A DNA stretch of 64,000 bases, taken from positions 1,516,001 through 1,580,000 of the forward strand of contig NC_007406.1 of the NCBI RefSeq assembly GCF_000012725.1, given 5' to 3'. Origin of the DNA: Nitrobacter winogradskyi Nb-255. Its GTDB lineage: Bacteria > Pseudomonadota > Alphaproteobacteria > Rhizobiales > Xanthobacteraceae. The translations under genes and the position numbers were made by a program. Positions within the stretch are counted from its first letter, which is position 1. The number at the start of each line of letters is the position of its first letter. The notes under the pieces were generated by a model that searched no databases, was not told the origin of the DNA, and saw only the letters and a list, made by a program, of their open reading frames with translations. Positions 17,933 to 27,935 of the stretch are shown here, one piece after another.

Positions 17933-18071
17933 AAAACCATCAATATAATCAACATTTAACGTCTATAAGCCCCTTGACCGCGAATGGCGGGTTGAGAACG
18001 AAACGGCGTCAAAGTGCAGGGATCGGCACGAAAAGTCCCGAAAAAGTCCCGAACTACGTTTCAGGATCATG

Positions 18072-18169
18072 CCTGTAGCGGTTTCAAGAAGTGGAACCGG
18101 TTCGCGTGAAGAAGTTACGTCAGATCAAAGTGATAGAGTCCGTTTCTCCGTGAAACGGTGAAGGACTCT
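18072..18169 (+). repeat. Family-A repeat, copy 5, with variant terminal hairpin
   Basis: CTGTAGCGGTTTCAAGAAGT, then GGTTCGCGTGAAGAAGTTACG and the alternative hairpin AGAGTCCGTTTC ... GAAACGGTGAAGGACTCT. The GTG in this hairpin (18158) opens the reading frame of the following gene. Confidence 0.65.
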
Positions 18170-18193
18170 CAGCAGGACATTCTCGGGAAGGTC

Positions 18194-19375
18194 ATGACAT
18201 CGTCGCCAGCGGAGTTCGATATCGTTGTCTATGGTGCCAGCGGATTCACCGGCCGGCTGGTCGCCGAATACCTAGCCGCCAGATATGGTGGCGGCGACCT
18301 GAAGTGGGCCATCGCGGGACGCGATCTCGACAAACTGGCGTCGGTGCGCGAGGCCATCGGCGCGCCCCGTGATCTCCCGCTGGTCGCCGCCGACGCCGGA
18401 AACCCGGCGTCGCTCAGGTCCATGGCCGCACGGACGGCCTCGGTGCTGAGCACGGTTGGACCTTATCAACTCTACGGCTCCGATCTCATCGCCGTCTGCG
18501 CGGCGAGTGGCACGGACTATCTTGATCTCTGCGGCGAGCCGATATGGATGCGGCAGATGATCGACGCGCACGAGGCGGAGGCGCGCAGGAGCGGCGCGCG
18601 GATCGTGTTCTCCTGCGGCTACGATTCGCTTCCGTTTGAACTCGGTGTGTTCTTTCTTCAGCAGGCGGCAAAGGACAGGTTCGGATCGGCCCTCTCTCGG
18701 GTCAAGGGCCGCGTGCGCAAGATGAAGGGTACGTTTTCCGGCGGCACCGCCGCGAGCATGAAGGCGATCTTTTCCGCGGCCGCCAACGATCCCAGTCTGT
18801 TGCCCAAACTACGCGATTCCTTCGTGCTGACGCCGGGGTTTGAAGGGCCGAAACAGCCGCCGGGCAACAAGCCGTTGTTCGATGAAGACCTCGGGATGTG
18901 GGTGGCGCCGTTCGTGATGGCGAACATCAACACCCGCAACGTGCACCGGTCGAATTTCCTGCTCGGTTTCCCTTACGGCCAGGATTTCGTCTATGACGAG
19001 ATGGTGGTCGCGGGGCCGAAGGAGACGGGTGAGGCGACCGCGAAGGCGATCATCGCCGCCAACAACAAGCTCGGTGCGCAGGGCGGGCCCAAACCAGGCG
19101 AGGGACCGTCGAAGGAAGAGCGCGAGAGCGGGCATTACGATCTTCTGTTCCTCGGCATTGGTTCCGACGGGCGGCAGTTGAAGGCAATCGTAACCGGCGA
19201 TCGCGATCCCGGCTATGGATCGACTTCGAAGATGATCGCGGAATGCGCAATCTGCCTGCGTCACGACACGCCGGACGTCGCCGGCGGTTTCTGGACGCCG
19301 GGCGCTGCGATGAAGGACGCGCTGATCAAGCGGCTCACCAACCACGCCGGGTTGACGTTCACGATCGAGCCGTAA
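18194..19375 (+). CDS. Saccharopine dehydrogenase-like NAD(P)-binding reductase
   Basis: 393 aa, related to the trans-acting enoyl reductase/saccharopine dehydrogenase-like group. N-terminal Rossmann motif VVYGASGFTGRLVAEYLA (residues 8-25), then STVGPYQLYG and DYLDLCGEP, and VFSCGYDSLPFELG. The substrate is unknown; homologues act in lipid or polyketide metabolism. ATG at 18194 has GGGAAGG nearby. The frame is open to a GTG at 18158, but that part is encoded by repeat DNA. Confidence 0.85.
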   Translation: MTSSPAEFDIVVYGASGFTGRLVAEYLAARYGGGDLKWAIAGRDLDKLASVREAIGAPRDLPLVAADAGNPASLRSMAARTASVLSTVGPYQLYGSDLIAVCAASGTDYLDLCGEPIWMRQMIDAHEAEARRSGARIVFSCGYDSLPFELGVFFLQQAAKDRFGSALSRVKGRVRKMKGTFSGGTAASMKAIFSAAANDPSLLPKLRDSFVLTPGFEGPKQPPGNKPLFDEDLGMWVAPFVMANINTRNVHRSNFLLGFPYGQDFVYDEMVVAGPKETGEATAKAIIAANNKLGAQGGPKPGEGPSKEERESGHYDLLFLGIGSDGRQLKAIVTGDRDPGYGSTSKMIAECAICLRHDTPDVAGGFWTPGAAMKDALIKRLTNHAGLTFTIEP

Positions 19376-19425
19376 CCAAGCATTGTCCCGGCGCTCGGAA
19401 AATTTCCGGAACGGCAGGTCAGATT

Positions 19426-20688
19426 CTAGCGCGCTGGCTGATCCGGAGCGTGCCGCAGGTCGGCCCTGTACTGGTGGGTTGCCGCGAACATGCCCCACAT
19501 CATTCCGAGCATCAGCCAGAAATGGCGCCAGTGATCGGTGTCGATGACGAAGCTCTCGCCCACGGTCCCCAGAAAGGCCGCGAAGACTGCCAGGTAGGTG
19601 CGCTGCCAGGGAACGCGCACGAAAATGTAGCGGAAGCCCAGGATCACGGTGGTGAAAATCAGCACGGGATAGGAAATCCCGGAAATCCACCCGCCCGACA
19701 TAAAGGCGTTCAGATACGAATTGTGGGTATCTTCCGGAAAGAACCGCGTGAACTGTAGCGGGCCGATCCCGAGCGGCTGTTCCAGCGCCATCTGAAAGCC
19801 GAGGATGTGTCGGCCGAAGCGGCCAAAGCGGCCCCCGTCGTAGCTCTGGTCAAAACTAGCGCGTTCCTTGAACAGGCTCTCGACCGAGTCGAGGGACAGC
19901 AGAACGGCCAGCAGCAATGCGATCGCGGCGGCTGCGATCACGGCGGTGAGAACCAGCCGCGACCGCTGTTTGCCTGACGGGCTGGTCAGGAACATCAGGA
20001 CCAGCACGAAAGCCGACGTGAGCACGAACTGGCCCCAGGCCGCGCGCGAAAACGCCAGCAGCACGGCAAGACTGATGATCCCGAGTGCGAGTGCGCTGCG
20101 AAAAGCCTTTCCGAAACGATCCGTGACGACGCTTTGCAGCACGAACAATCCGGGCAGGATCAGAAAGGCGGAGAGCACGTTCGGGTCCTTGAAGGTTCCC
20201 CGCGCGCGGCCATAAAGGGTCAGCACGTCATGCTCGCCGGGCACCAGGTGGAAATAGCCGGCGACGCCGGCCACCGACGCGATGACGGCTCCGACGATCA
20301 GGCCCCGGCGCATCAGGTCCAGCCGCGTCTCGGTATCTTCCGAGAATACCAGCGCGAAGAAAATGACCGTCACCGCCATGTACCATGAGGTCATGATCCA
20401 GTTCACGATCTGGGTCTTGTCCATCAGGTGCACGGCGCCAATTGTATAGCCGAAGTTGATGAGAAACAGTAGCAGGAGCAGGGGAACGAAGGCGAGCCGC
20501 ATTCGCAAGCCGGTCGCGAAGAACACGACGATTGCCGCCAGCGTCGCAAACTCATAGGGGCTGGGCTCGATGTAGACGATCGCGCCGCCGGCCCCCACCG
20601 CCCACAGCAGCGCGCGCTGGAGCGCGGCAATGCCCGGTGCCTGCGTCGATGGCCGGAGCCAGCTGTCAACTGCTGCGGGATACGCCAT
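19426..20688 (-). CDS. O-antigen ligase/polymerase-like membrane protein (Wzy-type)
   Basis: About 420 aa with some ten hydrophobic segments and a hydrophilic loop after residue 280 (KERASFDQSYDGGRFGRFGRH), typical of Wzy/WaaL proteins that polymerise or ligate polysaccharide units at the periplasmic face. GRARGTFKDPNVLSAFLIL is a common motif in this family. ATG 20688 is preferred to an in-frame TTG at 20709. Same-strand neighbours are the priming transferase, a glycosyltransferase and a Wza-like lipoprotein. Confidence 0.83.
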   Translation of the reverse strand: MAYPAAVDSWLRPSTQAPGIAALQRALLWAVGAGGAIVYIEPSPYEFATLAAIVVFFATGLRMRLAFVPLLLLLFLINFGYTIGAVHLMDKTQIVNWIMTSWYMAVTVIFFALVFSEDTETRLDLMRRGLIVGAVIASVAGVAGYFHLVPGEHDVLTLYGRARGTFKDPNVLSAFLILPGLFVLQSVVTDRFGKAFRSALALGIISLAVLLAFSRAAWGQFVLTSAFVLVLMFLTSPSGKQRSRLVLTAVIAAAAIALLLAVLLSLDSVESLFKERASFDQSYDGGRFGRFGRHILGFQMALEQPLGIGPLQFTRFFPEDTHNSYLNAFMSGGWISGISYPVLIFTTVILGFRYIFVRVPWQRTYLAVFAAFLGTVGESFVIDTDHWRHFWLMLGMMWGMFAATHQYRADLRHAPDQPAR

Positions 20689-20721
20689 TACACACTTTCG
20701 CAGTCTCAACGCCCAGGCTGA

Positions 20722-22254
20722 TCAATAAGCGTTTTCGGATTTCAGCAGCGCCAGCGGCGTCCTGAACAGGATATAAAGATCGAACAGCACCGACCAGTTC
20801 TCGATGTAGTAAAGGTCGAACTCGACACGCTTCTGGATCTTCTCCTCGTTGTCGATCTCCCCCCGCCAGCCATTGATCTGGGCCCAGCCCGTGATGCCAG
20901 GCTTCACGCGGTGACGTGCGAAATAGCCGTCGACCGCTTCATCGAACAGCCGGGTTTGCAGTTTACCCTGCACGGCGTGAGGACGTGGCCCAACGAGGGA
21001 GAGGTTGCCCTTGAAGACGACGTTGAATAGTTGCGGCAACTCGTCGAGGCTGGTTTTGCGGATGAATCGTCCGACCCGCGTGACACGACTGTCATTCTTG
21101 GTCACGACCTTCGCGGCCATGGGATCGGCCTGATCGTGAAACAGCGAGCGGAACTTGAAGACCTCGATGCGCTCGTTGTTGAAGCCGAAGCGTTTCTGGC
21201 GAAACAGCACCGGGCCTGGACTGTCGAGCTTGATCGCGAGTGCGACCAGCGCCATCACCGGCGAGGCGAGCAGCAGAATGACACCGCCGAAGATCCTGTC
21301 GAACAGCCATTTCATCACCAGATCCCAGTCGGTGATCGGGGCTTCGACGACGTCGATCGTCGGAACTTTGCCGAGATAGGAATAGGCGCGGGGACGAAAG
21401 CGCAACTGGTTGGTATGCGCGGACAACCGGATATCGACCGGCAGCACCCACAGCTTCTTCAACATCGAGAGGATCCGCGTTTCCGCCGAGATCGGAAGAG
21501 CGAACAGCACCAGATCGAGCCGGGTACGCCGCGCGAATTCGAGCACGTCGTCGACCTTGCCGAGCTTGGGGGTTCCGGCGCAGGTGTCGAGCGCGCGGGA
21601 GTCGTTGCGGTCATCGAACACGCCGAGAATTTCGATGTCGGAGTCTTCCTGCGCTTTCAACGCGTTGATAAGGTTTTCTCCGTTCTTGTCCGAGCCAATG
21701 ATAACGGTGCGGCGTTCCAGCCGGCCGTCCCGCGCCCAGCGGCGGATCATCGCGCGCAGCAGAACCCGCCCGGCAATGAGACCGGCCAGGCCAACAAAGA
21801 AGAACGAGGCCAGCCAGAGCCGCGAGACGGAATTGCCGAGCTTGACGAAAAACGAGACGCAAATGAACAGCAGGAAGACGAACGCCCAGGATGAAATCAT
21901 CCGCGTCATCTGCCGCAACGGGCCGCGGAAAACCTGGATGTCATAAATGTCCGCAGCCTGGAAACACACGACCGCGCTGGCGGATACCGCAAGGATCGCC
22001 GCGATGTAGCTCAGGCTAAATCCGTCGATGCGGGCGACGTATCCGAGGTAAAGCGCGACGCCGACCAGGCTCAGCAGCAGGAAGTCCGCGGCACGGACGA
22101 TACCCATGATGACGACGGGCGAGTAGGCCGGTTGTACCTTTTGATTGGTGACGGCAAGCGCCGCGGGCGACAGCCGTCGGCGACGCTCAACGGGTACCAC
22201 GGGGCTGCTGCTCGCCGCCGCATCAGTTCTTGAGCGAGCGTTGATAGGGTCCAT
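20722..22254 (-). CDS. Undecaprenyl-phosphate glucose phosphotransferase (WcaJ-type priming transferase)
   Basis: 510 aa polyprenyl-phosphate hexose-1-phosphate transferase that starts EPS repeat-unit synthesis. Four to five N-terminal membrane helices, a central CoA-binding-like domain ([19 protein letters not shown]), a further helix ([20 protein letters not shown]) and the catalytic C-terminus with [36 protein letters not shown] and [12 protein letters not shown] precedes the start by five bases. Confidence 0.92.
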   Translation of the reverse strand: MDPINARSRTDAAASSSPVVPVERRRRLSPAALAVTNQKVQPAYSPVVIMGIVRAADFLLLSLVGVALYLGYVARIDGFSLSYIAAILAVSASAVVCFQAADIYDIQVFRGPLRQMTRMISSWAFVFLLFICVSFFVKLGNSVSRLWLASFFFVGLAGLIAGRVLLRAMIRRWARDGRLERRTVIIGSDKNGENLINALKAQEDSDIEILGVFDDRNDSRALDTCAGTPKLGKVDDVLEFARRTRLDLVLFALPISAETRILSMLKKLWVLPVDIRLSAHTNQLRFRPRAYSYLGKVPTIDVVEAPITDWDLVMKWLFDRIFGGVILLLASPVMALVALAIKLDSPGPVLFRQKRFGFNNERIEVFKFRSLFHDQADPMAAKVVTKNDSRVTRVGRFIRKTSLDELPQLFNVVFKGNLSLVGPRPHAVQGKLQTRLFDEAVDGYFARHRVKPGITGWAQINGWRGEIDNEEKIQKRVEFDLYYIENWSVLFDLYILFRTPLALLKSENAY

Positions 22255-22361
22255 GTCCTCAAGTCCACATCGCGCGGCATCACCAGGGGCGTTTTCAGTT
22301 CGACTTAAGGTCTAAATCGGGAAGATTTGGTTTCGCGCAACTCCCGGCATTTCAAAAATGG

Positions 22362-23495
22362 TTAACTTCGCGCAAACGTCTCGCGATAGCCCGCCATGAT
22401 GCCTTCGACCATCGCGGTCTGCGAGAAATGCATGAGAATGCGCTCGCGTAACGATTTTGCGCGCGCGGCTGCCGCCGCAGGGTCATCCAACGCGGCCGCG
22501 ACGGCGTCCGCCAGGGCCGTGACGTTACCGGGAACGAACAACGCGTCGGTGTGCTGGTCGAAAATTTCCGGGATACCGCCGACGTTCGCCGCGATCATGG
22601 GAACACCCGCCGCCGCCGCTTCGATCACGACATATGGCATGGAGTCGCCGCGCGACGGCACGATGAGCAACCGGCCTTTCGAGAATCCGTGGCGCGCCTT
22701 GACGTGCCCGATGAAGCGGACACTCTCTCCAAGGCTGAGGCGCTGGACCTGCGCTTTCAGCGCTTCTGTTTCCTCGCCGTCGCCCGCGAGCGTGAGCGTG
22801 AGATGCCGACCGCCTTCCCGCAATCGCGCCATCGCGTCGATCAGAAGGTCGGCGCCCTTGATGTGCCTGAACTCGCCGACATAGACGACGTCGGTGGCAT
22901 CGGCGGCGAGCGGAACAGGATCGAATTCGCCCGCCGTCACGCCGTTGAAGACGCATTTCACCAGCCCGGCCGGATTGCCGACGATTCGCTGATAGGTATT
23001 CCGCGCGAATGCGCTCTCGAACAGGAACAGGTCGGTGCGGTTCATCAGCGCGCGTTCGAGGCGGCTGTAGAACATGCCCTTCATTGTCGTCGGCGGAAAG
23101 TGCAGGGATCCGCCGTGCGGTGTGTAGACGCGGATCCTGTCTTTCGATGAGGTCTTGAGCCGCACGAAGGCGCCGGCCTTGGCGCCGTGTCCGTGAAGGA
23201 CCTGCGGCTTCAGCTTCCCGACCAGCGCAGCGAACCGCATCCACGCAAACAGGTCGCTGGGATGAGGGTTCCGGCGGATCGGAATGCGGTGGATGCCGAG
23301 TTTCATTCGCGGGGCGATCTCCGCGAAAGCCGTGTCCGCACGTTCGCCGCCGGTGAGGCTGTCGGCGACGATGCCGACGAGATGTCCGCGATCGGCCTGT
23401 CCGTTCGCGACATCGAGAATATGACGGATGATTCCGCCGACCGGCGCGCGCACGGCGTGAAGAATGCGAAGCGGTGGATCGGGCGGTCCCGTCAT
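22362..23495 (-). CDS. Glycosyltransferase family 4
   Basis: 377-aa GT-B glycosyltransferase. N-terminal acceptor domain begins RILHAVRAPVGGIIRHI; the C-terminal donor domain has VVYVGEFRHIKGADLLIDA, LAGDGEE, VRFIGHV, and the family E-x7-E region in PYVVIEAAAAGVPMIA. Predicted to add a sugar to the lipid-linked EPS unit; donor and acceptor cannot be read from sequence. It starts three bases after the stop of the export lipoprotein gene. Confidence 0.9.
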   Translation of the reverse strand: MTGPPDPPLRILHAVRAPVGGIIRHILDVANGQADRGHLVGIVADSLTGGERADTAFAEIAPRMKLGIHRIPIRRNPHPSDLFAWMRFAALVGKLKPQVLHGHGAKAGAFVRLKTSSKDRIRVYTPHGGSLHFPPTTMKGMFYSRLERALMNRTDLFLFESAFARNTYQRIVGNPAGLVKCVFNGVTAGEFDPVPLAADATDVVYVGEFRHIKGADLLIDAMARLREGGRHLTLTLAGDGEETEALKAQVQRLSLGESVRFIGHVKARHGFSKGRLLIVPSRGDSMPYVVIEAAAAGVPMIAANVGGIPEIFDQHTDALFVPGNVTALADAVAAALDDPAAAAARAKSLRERILMHFSQTAMVEGIMAGYRETFARS

Positions 23496-23498
23496 GCC

Positions 23499-24203
23499 TT
23501 AGAACCAGCGTTCGTCGACGACGACGGTATCGCCGGGGCTGAGCGGCGCGACGGGTGGCAGCATGAGGCGGACGGTTCCGCGGTCGTCGGTGTGGGTGAC
23601 GATGACGCGGTCGCGTCTGGCGCGGGGGGAGAAACCGCCGGCGATGGCGACGGCGCTTTCCACCGTCATGTTGGGCACGAACGGATACTGGCCGGGAGCC
23701 GCCACCTCGCCGAGAATGAAGAACGGCCGGTAGGCCTCGATCTCGACGGCGACGTAGGGCTGGCGGATGTAGCCGTTGCGCAGCCGGGCGGCGATGGTGG
23801 CGGACAGTTCAGCCGGCGTGCGGCCGCGCGCGGTGACGGCGCCGATCAGCGGCATGGTGATGCTGCCGCCGGCGTCGACCAGATAGGTGTTGGTGAGGCC
23901 CTCCTGGCCGTAGACCACGATGCGCAGCCGGTCGCCTGCATCGAGCCGATAGGCGGGATCGTGGATGACGGGCGGGGGCGGTGCGGCGGCATAGACAACA
24001 GGCGCCGCGGCGGTGGTGAAGGCCGGCGTGTGCCACAGGCCGCGGCGGCGCGGGACCGGTGCGGGCGCCTTCGGGCCCGCATAGGCCATCGCATCGAGAT
24101 CGTTATGCGGGCGAACCATCACCGCCGGAGCCGGGTGCTGCATGCATCCCGACAACGCCAGCGTGGTCAGCAGGCCCAAGGTGACGGCGCGCAGGTTTCG
24201 CAT
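23499..24203 (-). CDS. Wza-like polysaccharide export lipoprotein
   Basis: 234 aa. Signal peptide with lipobox ALSGC (Cys20), a Pro/Ala-rich linker, the Poly_export domain (YRLDAGDRLRIVVYGQEGLTNTY, GSITMPLIGAVTARG) and an SLBB-like C-terminus (FFILGEVAAPGQYPF). Shorter than enteric Wza, as in the alphaproteobacterial ExoF-like group. First gene of the minus-strand EPS operon, divergent from the Wzz-like gene across a 247-bp region that likely holds both promoters. Confidence 0.9.
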   Translation of the reverse strand: MRNLRAVTLGLLTTLALSGCMQHPAPAVMVRPHNDLDAMAYAGPKAPAPVPRRRGLWHTPAFTTAAAPVVYAAAPPPPVIHDPAYRLDAGDRLRIVVYGQEGLTNTYLVDAGGSITMPLIGAVTARGRTPAELSATIAARLRNGYIRQPYVAVEIEAYRPFFILGEVAAPGQYPFVPNMTVESAVAIAGGFSPRARRDRVIVTHTDDRGTVRLMLPPVAPLSPGDTVVVDERWF

Positions 24204-24450
24204 CAGGCATCCATGAAAATATCAAATCCATTAAAGGCTTTTGTGGTTAATAAACCGTAATCGAAGGTGTCTCGCCGCACCGGCTGCTTTTCCGGCTGAC
24301 GCGGGATTAACCCGGCGGCAACTATAATCGGTTGTAATCATCCCGTTCGGCTGAGCGGTTCCATTCAAGGCTCCGGCGTTTGCCTCGGGTTCAACGCGCG
24401 AATGTCAAGTTCACCCGAAAGTGCTACGATGCGTTGAGCGGGAGTAAGCA

Positions 24451-26598
24451 ATGCGGTTTGCGTTCTGGCGTGCCGGCAAGAAGACGATGTCGGATCCGGA
24501 GACTAAATCCGAGCAGATGGTGTCACCTGCGCCGGTGTCCGAGGTCCTGCCGAATCCGGAACTCGGTGACATCGATCTGCGCTCTATCGGACGGGTGCTG
24601 CTGCGCAAGAAGCGTTTTATCATCATTCCGACGATACTCGCCTTCGCGCTTTCGCTTCTTATCGTCAACCTGATCACCCCCAGATACAAGTCTGAAGCCC
24701 GAATCCTGATCGATGGACGAGAGAACGTTTTCCTGCGCCCCACCGGCGAACGAAACGACGAGCGCAACGTGGTCGATCCGGAAGCTGTCGCCAGCCAGGT
24801 GCAGCTGGTGCTGTCACGCGATCTCGCCCGCGAGGTCATAAGAAAGAACAAGCTCGCGGAGAATCCGGAATTCGATCCGGTGTTGAATGGCGTATCGCCG
24901 CTCAAGTCGCTGCTCGCGTTATTCGGAATCGGCCGCGACCCGCTTCGGATGACGCCCGAGGAGCGCGTGCTGGAAGCCTACTACGACCGGCTGACCGCTT
25001 ACGCCGTCGAAAAATCCCGCGTGATCGTCATTGAATTCCAGTCGGGCGATCCGGAACTCGCCGCTTCCATCGCCAATTCGATCGCGGACGGTTATCTTGT
25101 CCTGCAACTCAACGCGCGTCAGGAGCAGGCGAAGGCCGCGGGTCAATGGTTGTCCGGAGAAATCGATAACCTGCGCAAGAAGGTCGCCGACGCCGAGTCA
25201 CGGGTAGAGGAATTCCGGTCGAAATCCAGCCTTTTCATCGGCATCAACAACACGTCGCTGTCGAACCAGCAACTGGGTGAAATCAATACTCAACTGAACA
25301 ACGCGCGCGCGCTCAAGTCCGATGCGGAATCGAAAGCGCGGCTGATCCGCGGAATGCTTCAGACCGGCAAGCCGATCGAAGCGTCTGAAGTTCTCAATTC
25401 GGAATTGATCCGCCGCCTTTCCGAACAGCGCGTGACGTTGCGTGCGCAACTGGCGGAACAGTCGTCGACCCTGCTCGACCGGCATCCCCGGATCAGGGAG
25501 TTGAAGGCCCAGCTCGCAGACCTCGATCGTCAGTTGCGAGAGGAGGCGGGCAAGATCTCGCGGTCGCTGGAGAATGACGCCCGCATCGCCAGCGGCCGGG
25601 TTGAAAGTCTCAGCAATAATCTCGAACAGTTGAAGAAGCTGGCGACATCCTCCAACGGCGACGACGTCAAGCTGCGAGCGCTGGAGCGCGAAGCCAGGGC
25701 ACAGCGCGATCTGCTGGAATCCTATCTCGCGAAATACCGAGAAGCCACCACGCGTGAAAACATCGATGCGGCGCCGTCCGATGGCCGCATCATCTCGCGC
25801 GCGATCGTCTCGAACACGCCGGCCTATCCAAAGAAGCTGCCCATCGTCCTGATCGCGACGCTGGCGACCCTGATGCTGTCGACCGGCACGATCGTGACCG
25901 GCGAATTGCTGCGCATCACGTCGCCGCGGAGTCTGGCTGCCCTTCAGCCCGCCGCGCCGGGGATGCGCGGGTTTCGCGTTGATCCCGCGCCGGCAGCGGA
26001 CCTGACTGATATCGCTCATCTCGCGGATGACCTGCGCGCTGCGGGCAAAGCGGCGCACAAGATCACGGTCATGGGCACTGGCCAGAACGAGAGCATCATG
26101 CTCGCGGCGCTCGCGCTGGCGCGCCTGTTGACAGACGGCGCCAGGGTTGTGCTCGTCGATCTATCGCCGTCGTCGCAGGCGCTGACGGCGACTTCGGTCG
26201 ATCCGGGGGCGCCGGGACTGGCCGACCTGATGCTGGGCGAGGTGTCTTTCGGACAGGTGATCACCCGCGATAGGCTCTCGCCGCTCCACCTTGTCGGCAC
26301 CGGACGTTCTGACGCCGATCGCTCGCTGCTGCAATCACCGCGCCTCGCGATTGCGCTCGATGCTTTTCTTCGCGTCTATGATCATGTGCTGCTGGTCGCG
26401 GGCACCGCCACCGATCTGCCGGCGAAGATCCTGACGGAGCAGGCGCGCGCGATCGTCGTTCCCAACCCGTCGATGAACGCGGATGCGCGGACGCGGATGA
26501 GCAGCCAGTTCAAGGCTATCGGCTTTACGACAGTGACGATGCTCGATCCGGCATCGATCCGCCCGGATATGCAGATCGGTCCTCGCGAGGCGGCTTGA
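24451..26598 (+). CDS. Wzz/GumC-like chain-length determinant with degenerate C-terminal kinase-like domain
   Basis: 715 aa inner-membrane polysaccharide co-polymerase. Wzz domain with first membrane helix near 50-72 (FIIIPTILAFALSLLIVNLI), long periplasmic coiled coil (about 195-440), second helix near 455-480 and a cytoplasmic Rossmann-like domain (about 525-700) resembling BY-kinase CpsD. The Walker A site reads GTGQNESI, lacking GK[ST], and there is no C-terminal Tyr cluster, so kinase activity is doubtful. GGGAG lies upstream of ATG 24451. It is divergent from the Wza-like gene. Confidence 0.88.
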   Translation: MRFAFWRAGKKTMSDPETKSEQMVSPAPVSEVLPNPELGDIDLRSIGRVLLRKKRFIIIPTILAFALSLLIVNLITPRYKSEARILIDGRENVFLRPTGERNDERNVVDPEAVASQVQLVLSRDLAREVIRKNKLAENPEFDPVLNGVSPLKSLLALFGIGRDPLRMTPEERVLEAYYDRLTAYAVEKSRVIVIEFQSGDPELAASIANSIADGYLVLQLNARQEQAKAAGQWLSGEIDNLRKKVADAESRVEEFRSKSSLFIGINNTSLSNQQLGEINTQLNNARALKSDAESKARLIRGMLQTGKPIEASEVLNSELIRRLSEQRVTLRAQLAEQSSTLLDRHPRIRELKAQLADLDRQLREEAGKISRSLENDARIASGRVESLSNNLEQLKKLATSSNGDDVKLRALEREARAQRDLLESYLAKYREATTRENIDAAPSDGRIISRAIVSNTPAYPKKLPIVLIATLATLMLSTGTIVTGELLRITSPRSLAALQPAAPGMRGFRVDPAPAADLTDIAHLADDLRAAGKAAHKITVMGTGQNESIMLAALALARLLTDGARVVLVDLSPSSQALTATSVDPGAPGLADLMLGEVSFGQVITRDRLSPLHLVGTGRSDADRSLLQSPRLAIALDAFLRVYDHVLLVAGTATDLPAKILTEQARAIVVPNPSMNADARTRMSSQFKAIGFTTVTMLDPASIRPDMQIGPREAA

Positions 26599-26620
26599 CG
26601 GTTCGCCCGCGCGGGGGTGG

Positions 26621-27814
26621 TCAGCGATGCAGCATCCCGCGCAGCATCTGGGCCGTCCGCTTCAGCGCCGGCGTCTGCTTCACCAGGCGTTTGGCGCGGG
26701 CCAACGACGACATGCCGATGGCGGCCATTCTGCCGCGCGTGGTGAGCGGCAGGTAGCTGTCGAAAATGGGCTCGTCGCTTTTGCAGAACAGGCGCTTGTA
26801 GTCGTCCGATCCTATCCCGAGGTCGAGAGAGGTGTAACCGTTCTCCGCATAGTGATCGATGATATCGCGCATCAGGATCAGGCCGGGACTATAGCGGGCG
26901 CTTTCCGACATCGTGTAGGTGTTGAACATCATCGAGAAGCGGTGCCCGTCCGCCACGCCGGCGAAGATCGCGATCACTTCGGCATCGCATTCAAGGCCGT
27001 GGATTTCGATGACGCGCCCGCCGCCTGTCAGCGGCGTCAGGCAAGCCGAGCGCAGGAAGTCCTCGACGCCAGCCTCGGCGAACACGTTCGGCAGCTTTTG
27101 CGCGGCCATCCGTAGCGGCTTGATCGCGAAGAACGCATCACACATCCGCTTGATCTCGGTATCCGTCGTGGCCACGCAATAGCGATAGCCGGGCAGCGCC
27201 TGGAGCTTGCGTTCCTTGCCCTTGAGCCGGCGTCGGAACGAATTGCTGATGCGCTCAGACGGCGATGAGGCGGGCGATAATATCATCAACGGACAGCCGT
27301 TGGCTGAGGGCTGGTTGGGCAGGAGCGCCATCGGATTTTGTTGATCACGCCAGCGCCGCGGCTGCTGCGTGAAAGCGAGCACGTCAATTCGGGCCGGAAG
27401 CGCGCTGATTCCCTGAACCAGCGCGTCAAGATCCCCACGCGTCGCGGAGGCCGCGAATTCCCGCTGCCAGAGCGCCATGTTGAAGGTCGTATGCTTGCCG
27501 CCCATGAAGCGTGCGACACGGACGCCGCTTTCCGTGCCGATTGCGAGCGGGAGCAGCAGCAGCGGCTGCCGCTGGGCGTCGAAGGCGACGATGATGCCGG
27601 GCTGAAGCTGTTCGCCGGTTCCGACGTGCCGTTGCCATGCCGACAGGAGGTCAAATCGCTGATAGGGCGTCGAAAACTGCGATACCTCGAGGTTTCGCCA
27701 GATTGGCTCGGCTTCGCGCAAATCCTGAAGGATTTCGAGATGCGCGATGCGCCGTCCGTCTGATCGTTCCTGCGCCTTCACGGTCGGACTTCCGATCAGA
27801 GCCGTCATGGTCAT
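26621..27814 (-). CDS. CelD/BcsL-like GNAT-fold acetyltransferase
   Basis: 397 aa protein of the CelD/Acetyltransf_6 group, often found with EPS or cellulose genes. Features: EPIWRNLEVSQFSTPYQRFDLLSAWQ, LLLLPLAIGTESG, SFRRRLKGKERKL and the C-terminal AENGYTSLDLGIGSDDYKRLFC. It probably transfers an acyl or related group to the polysaccharide or a precursor; the substrate is unknown. It is convergent with the Wzz-like gene. Confidence 0.83.
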   Translation of the reverse strand: MTMTALIGSPTVKAQERSDGRRIAHLEILQDLREAEPIWRNLEVSQFSTPYQRFDLLSAWQRHVGTGEQLQPGIIVAFDAQRQPLLLLPLAIGTESGVRVARFMGGKHTTFNMALWQREFAASATRGDLDALVQGISALPARIDVLAFTQQPRRWRDQQNPMALLPNQPSANGCPLMILSPASSPSERISNSFRRRLKGKERKLQALPGYRYCVATTDTEIKRMCDAFFAIKPLRMAAQKLPNVFAEAGVEDFLRSACLTPLTGGGRVIEIHGLECDAEVIAIFAGVADGHRFSMMFNTYTMSESARYSPGLILMRDIIDHYAENGYTSLDLGIGSDDYKRLFCKSDEPIFDSYLPLTTRGRMAAIGMSSLARAKRLVKQTPALKRTAQMLRGMLHR

Positions 27815-27935
27815 TTCCCAGCCTGTTATGTTCTCTTTTGTTTTTGGTCAGGAGGACCTTCGCACGAGAAGCATCAATAAACAGTAACGGCAATAATCCG
27901 GTGACGAAGCGGCGGGTTGCGAAGGGAAAGCCGCT

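Noticed and set aside
21031-21894. Plus-strand open frame of 287 codons opposite the priming transferase
   Set aside because: Antisense shadow with skewed composition and no domain; the minus-strand product is clearly WcaJ-like.
23187-24260. Plus-strand open frame of 357 codons across the glycosyltransferase and Wza-like genes
   Set aside because: Spans two real minus-strand genes; Asp/Gly/Val-rich shadow translation without motifs.
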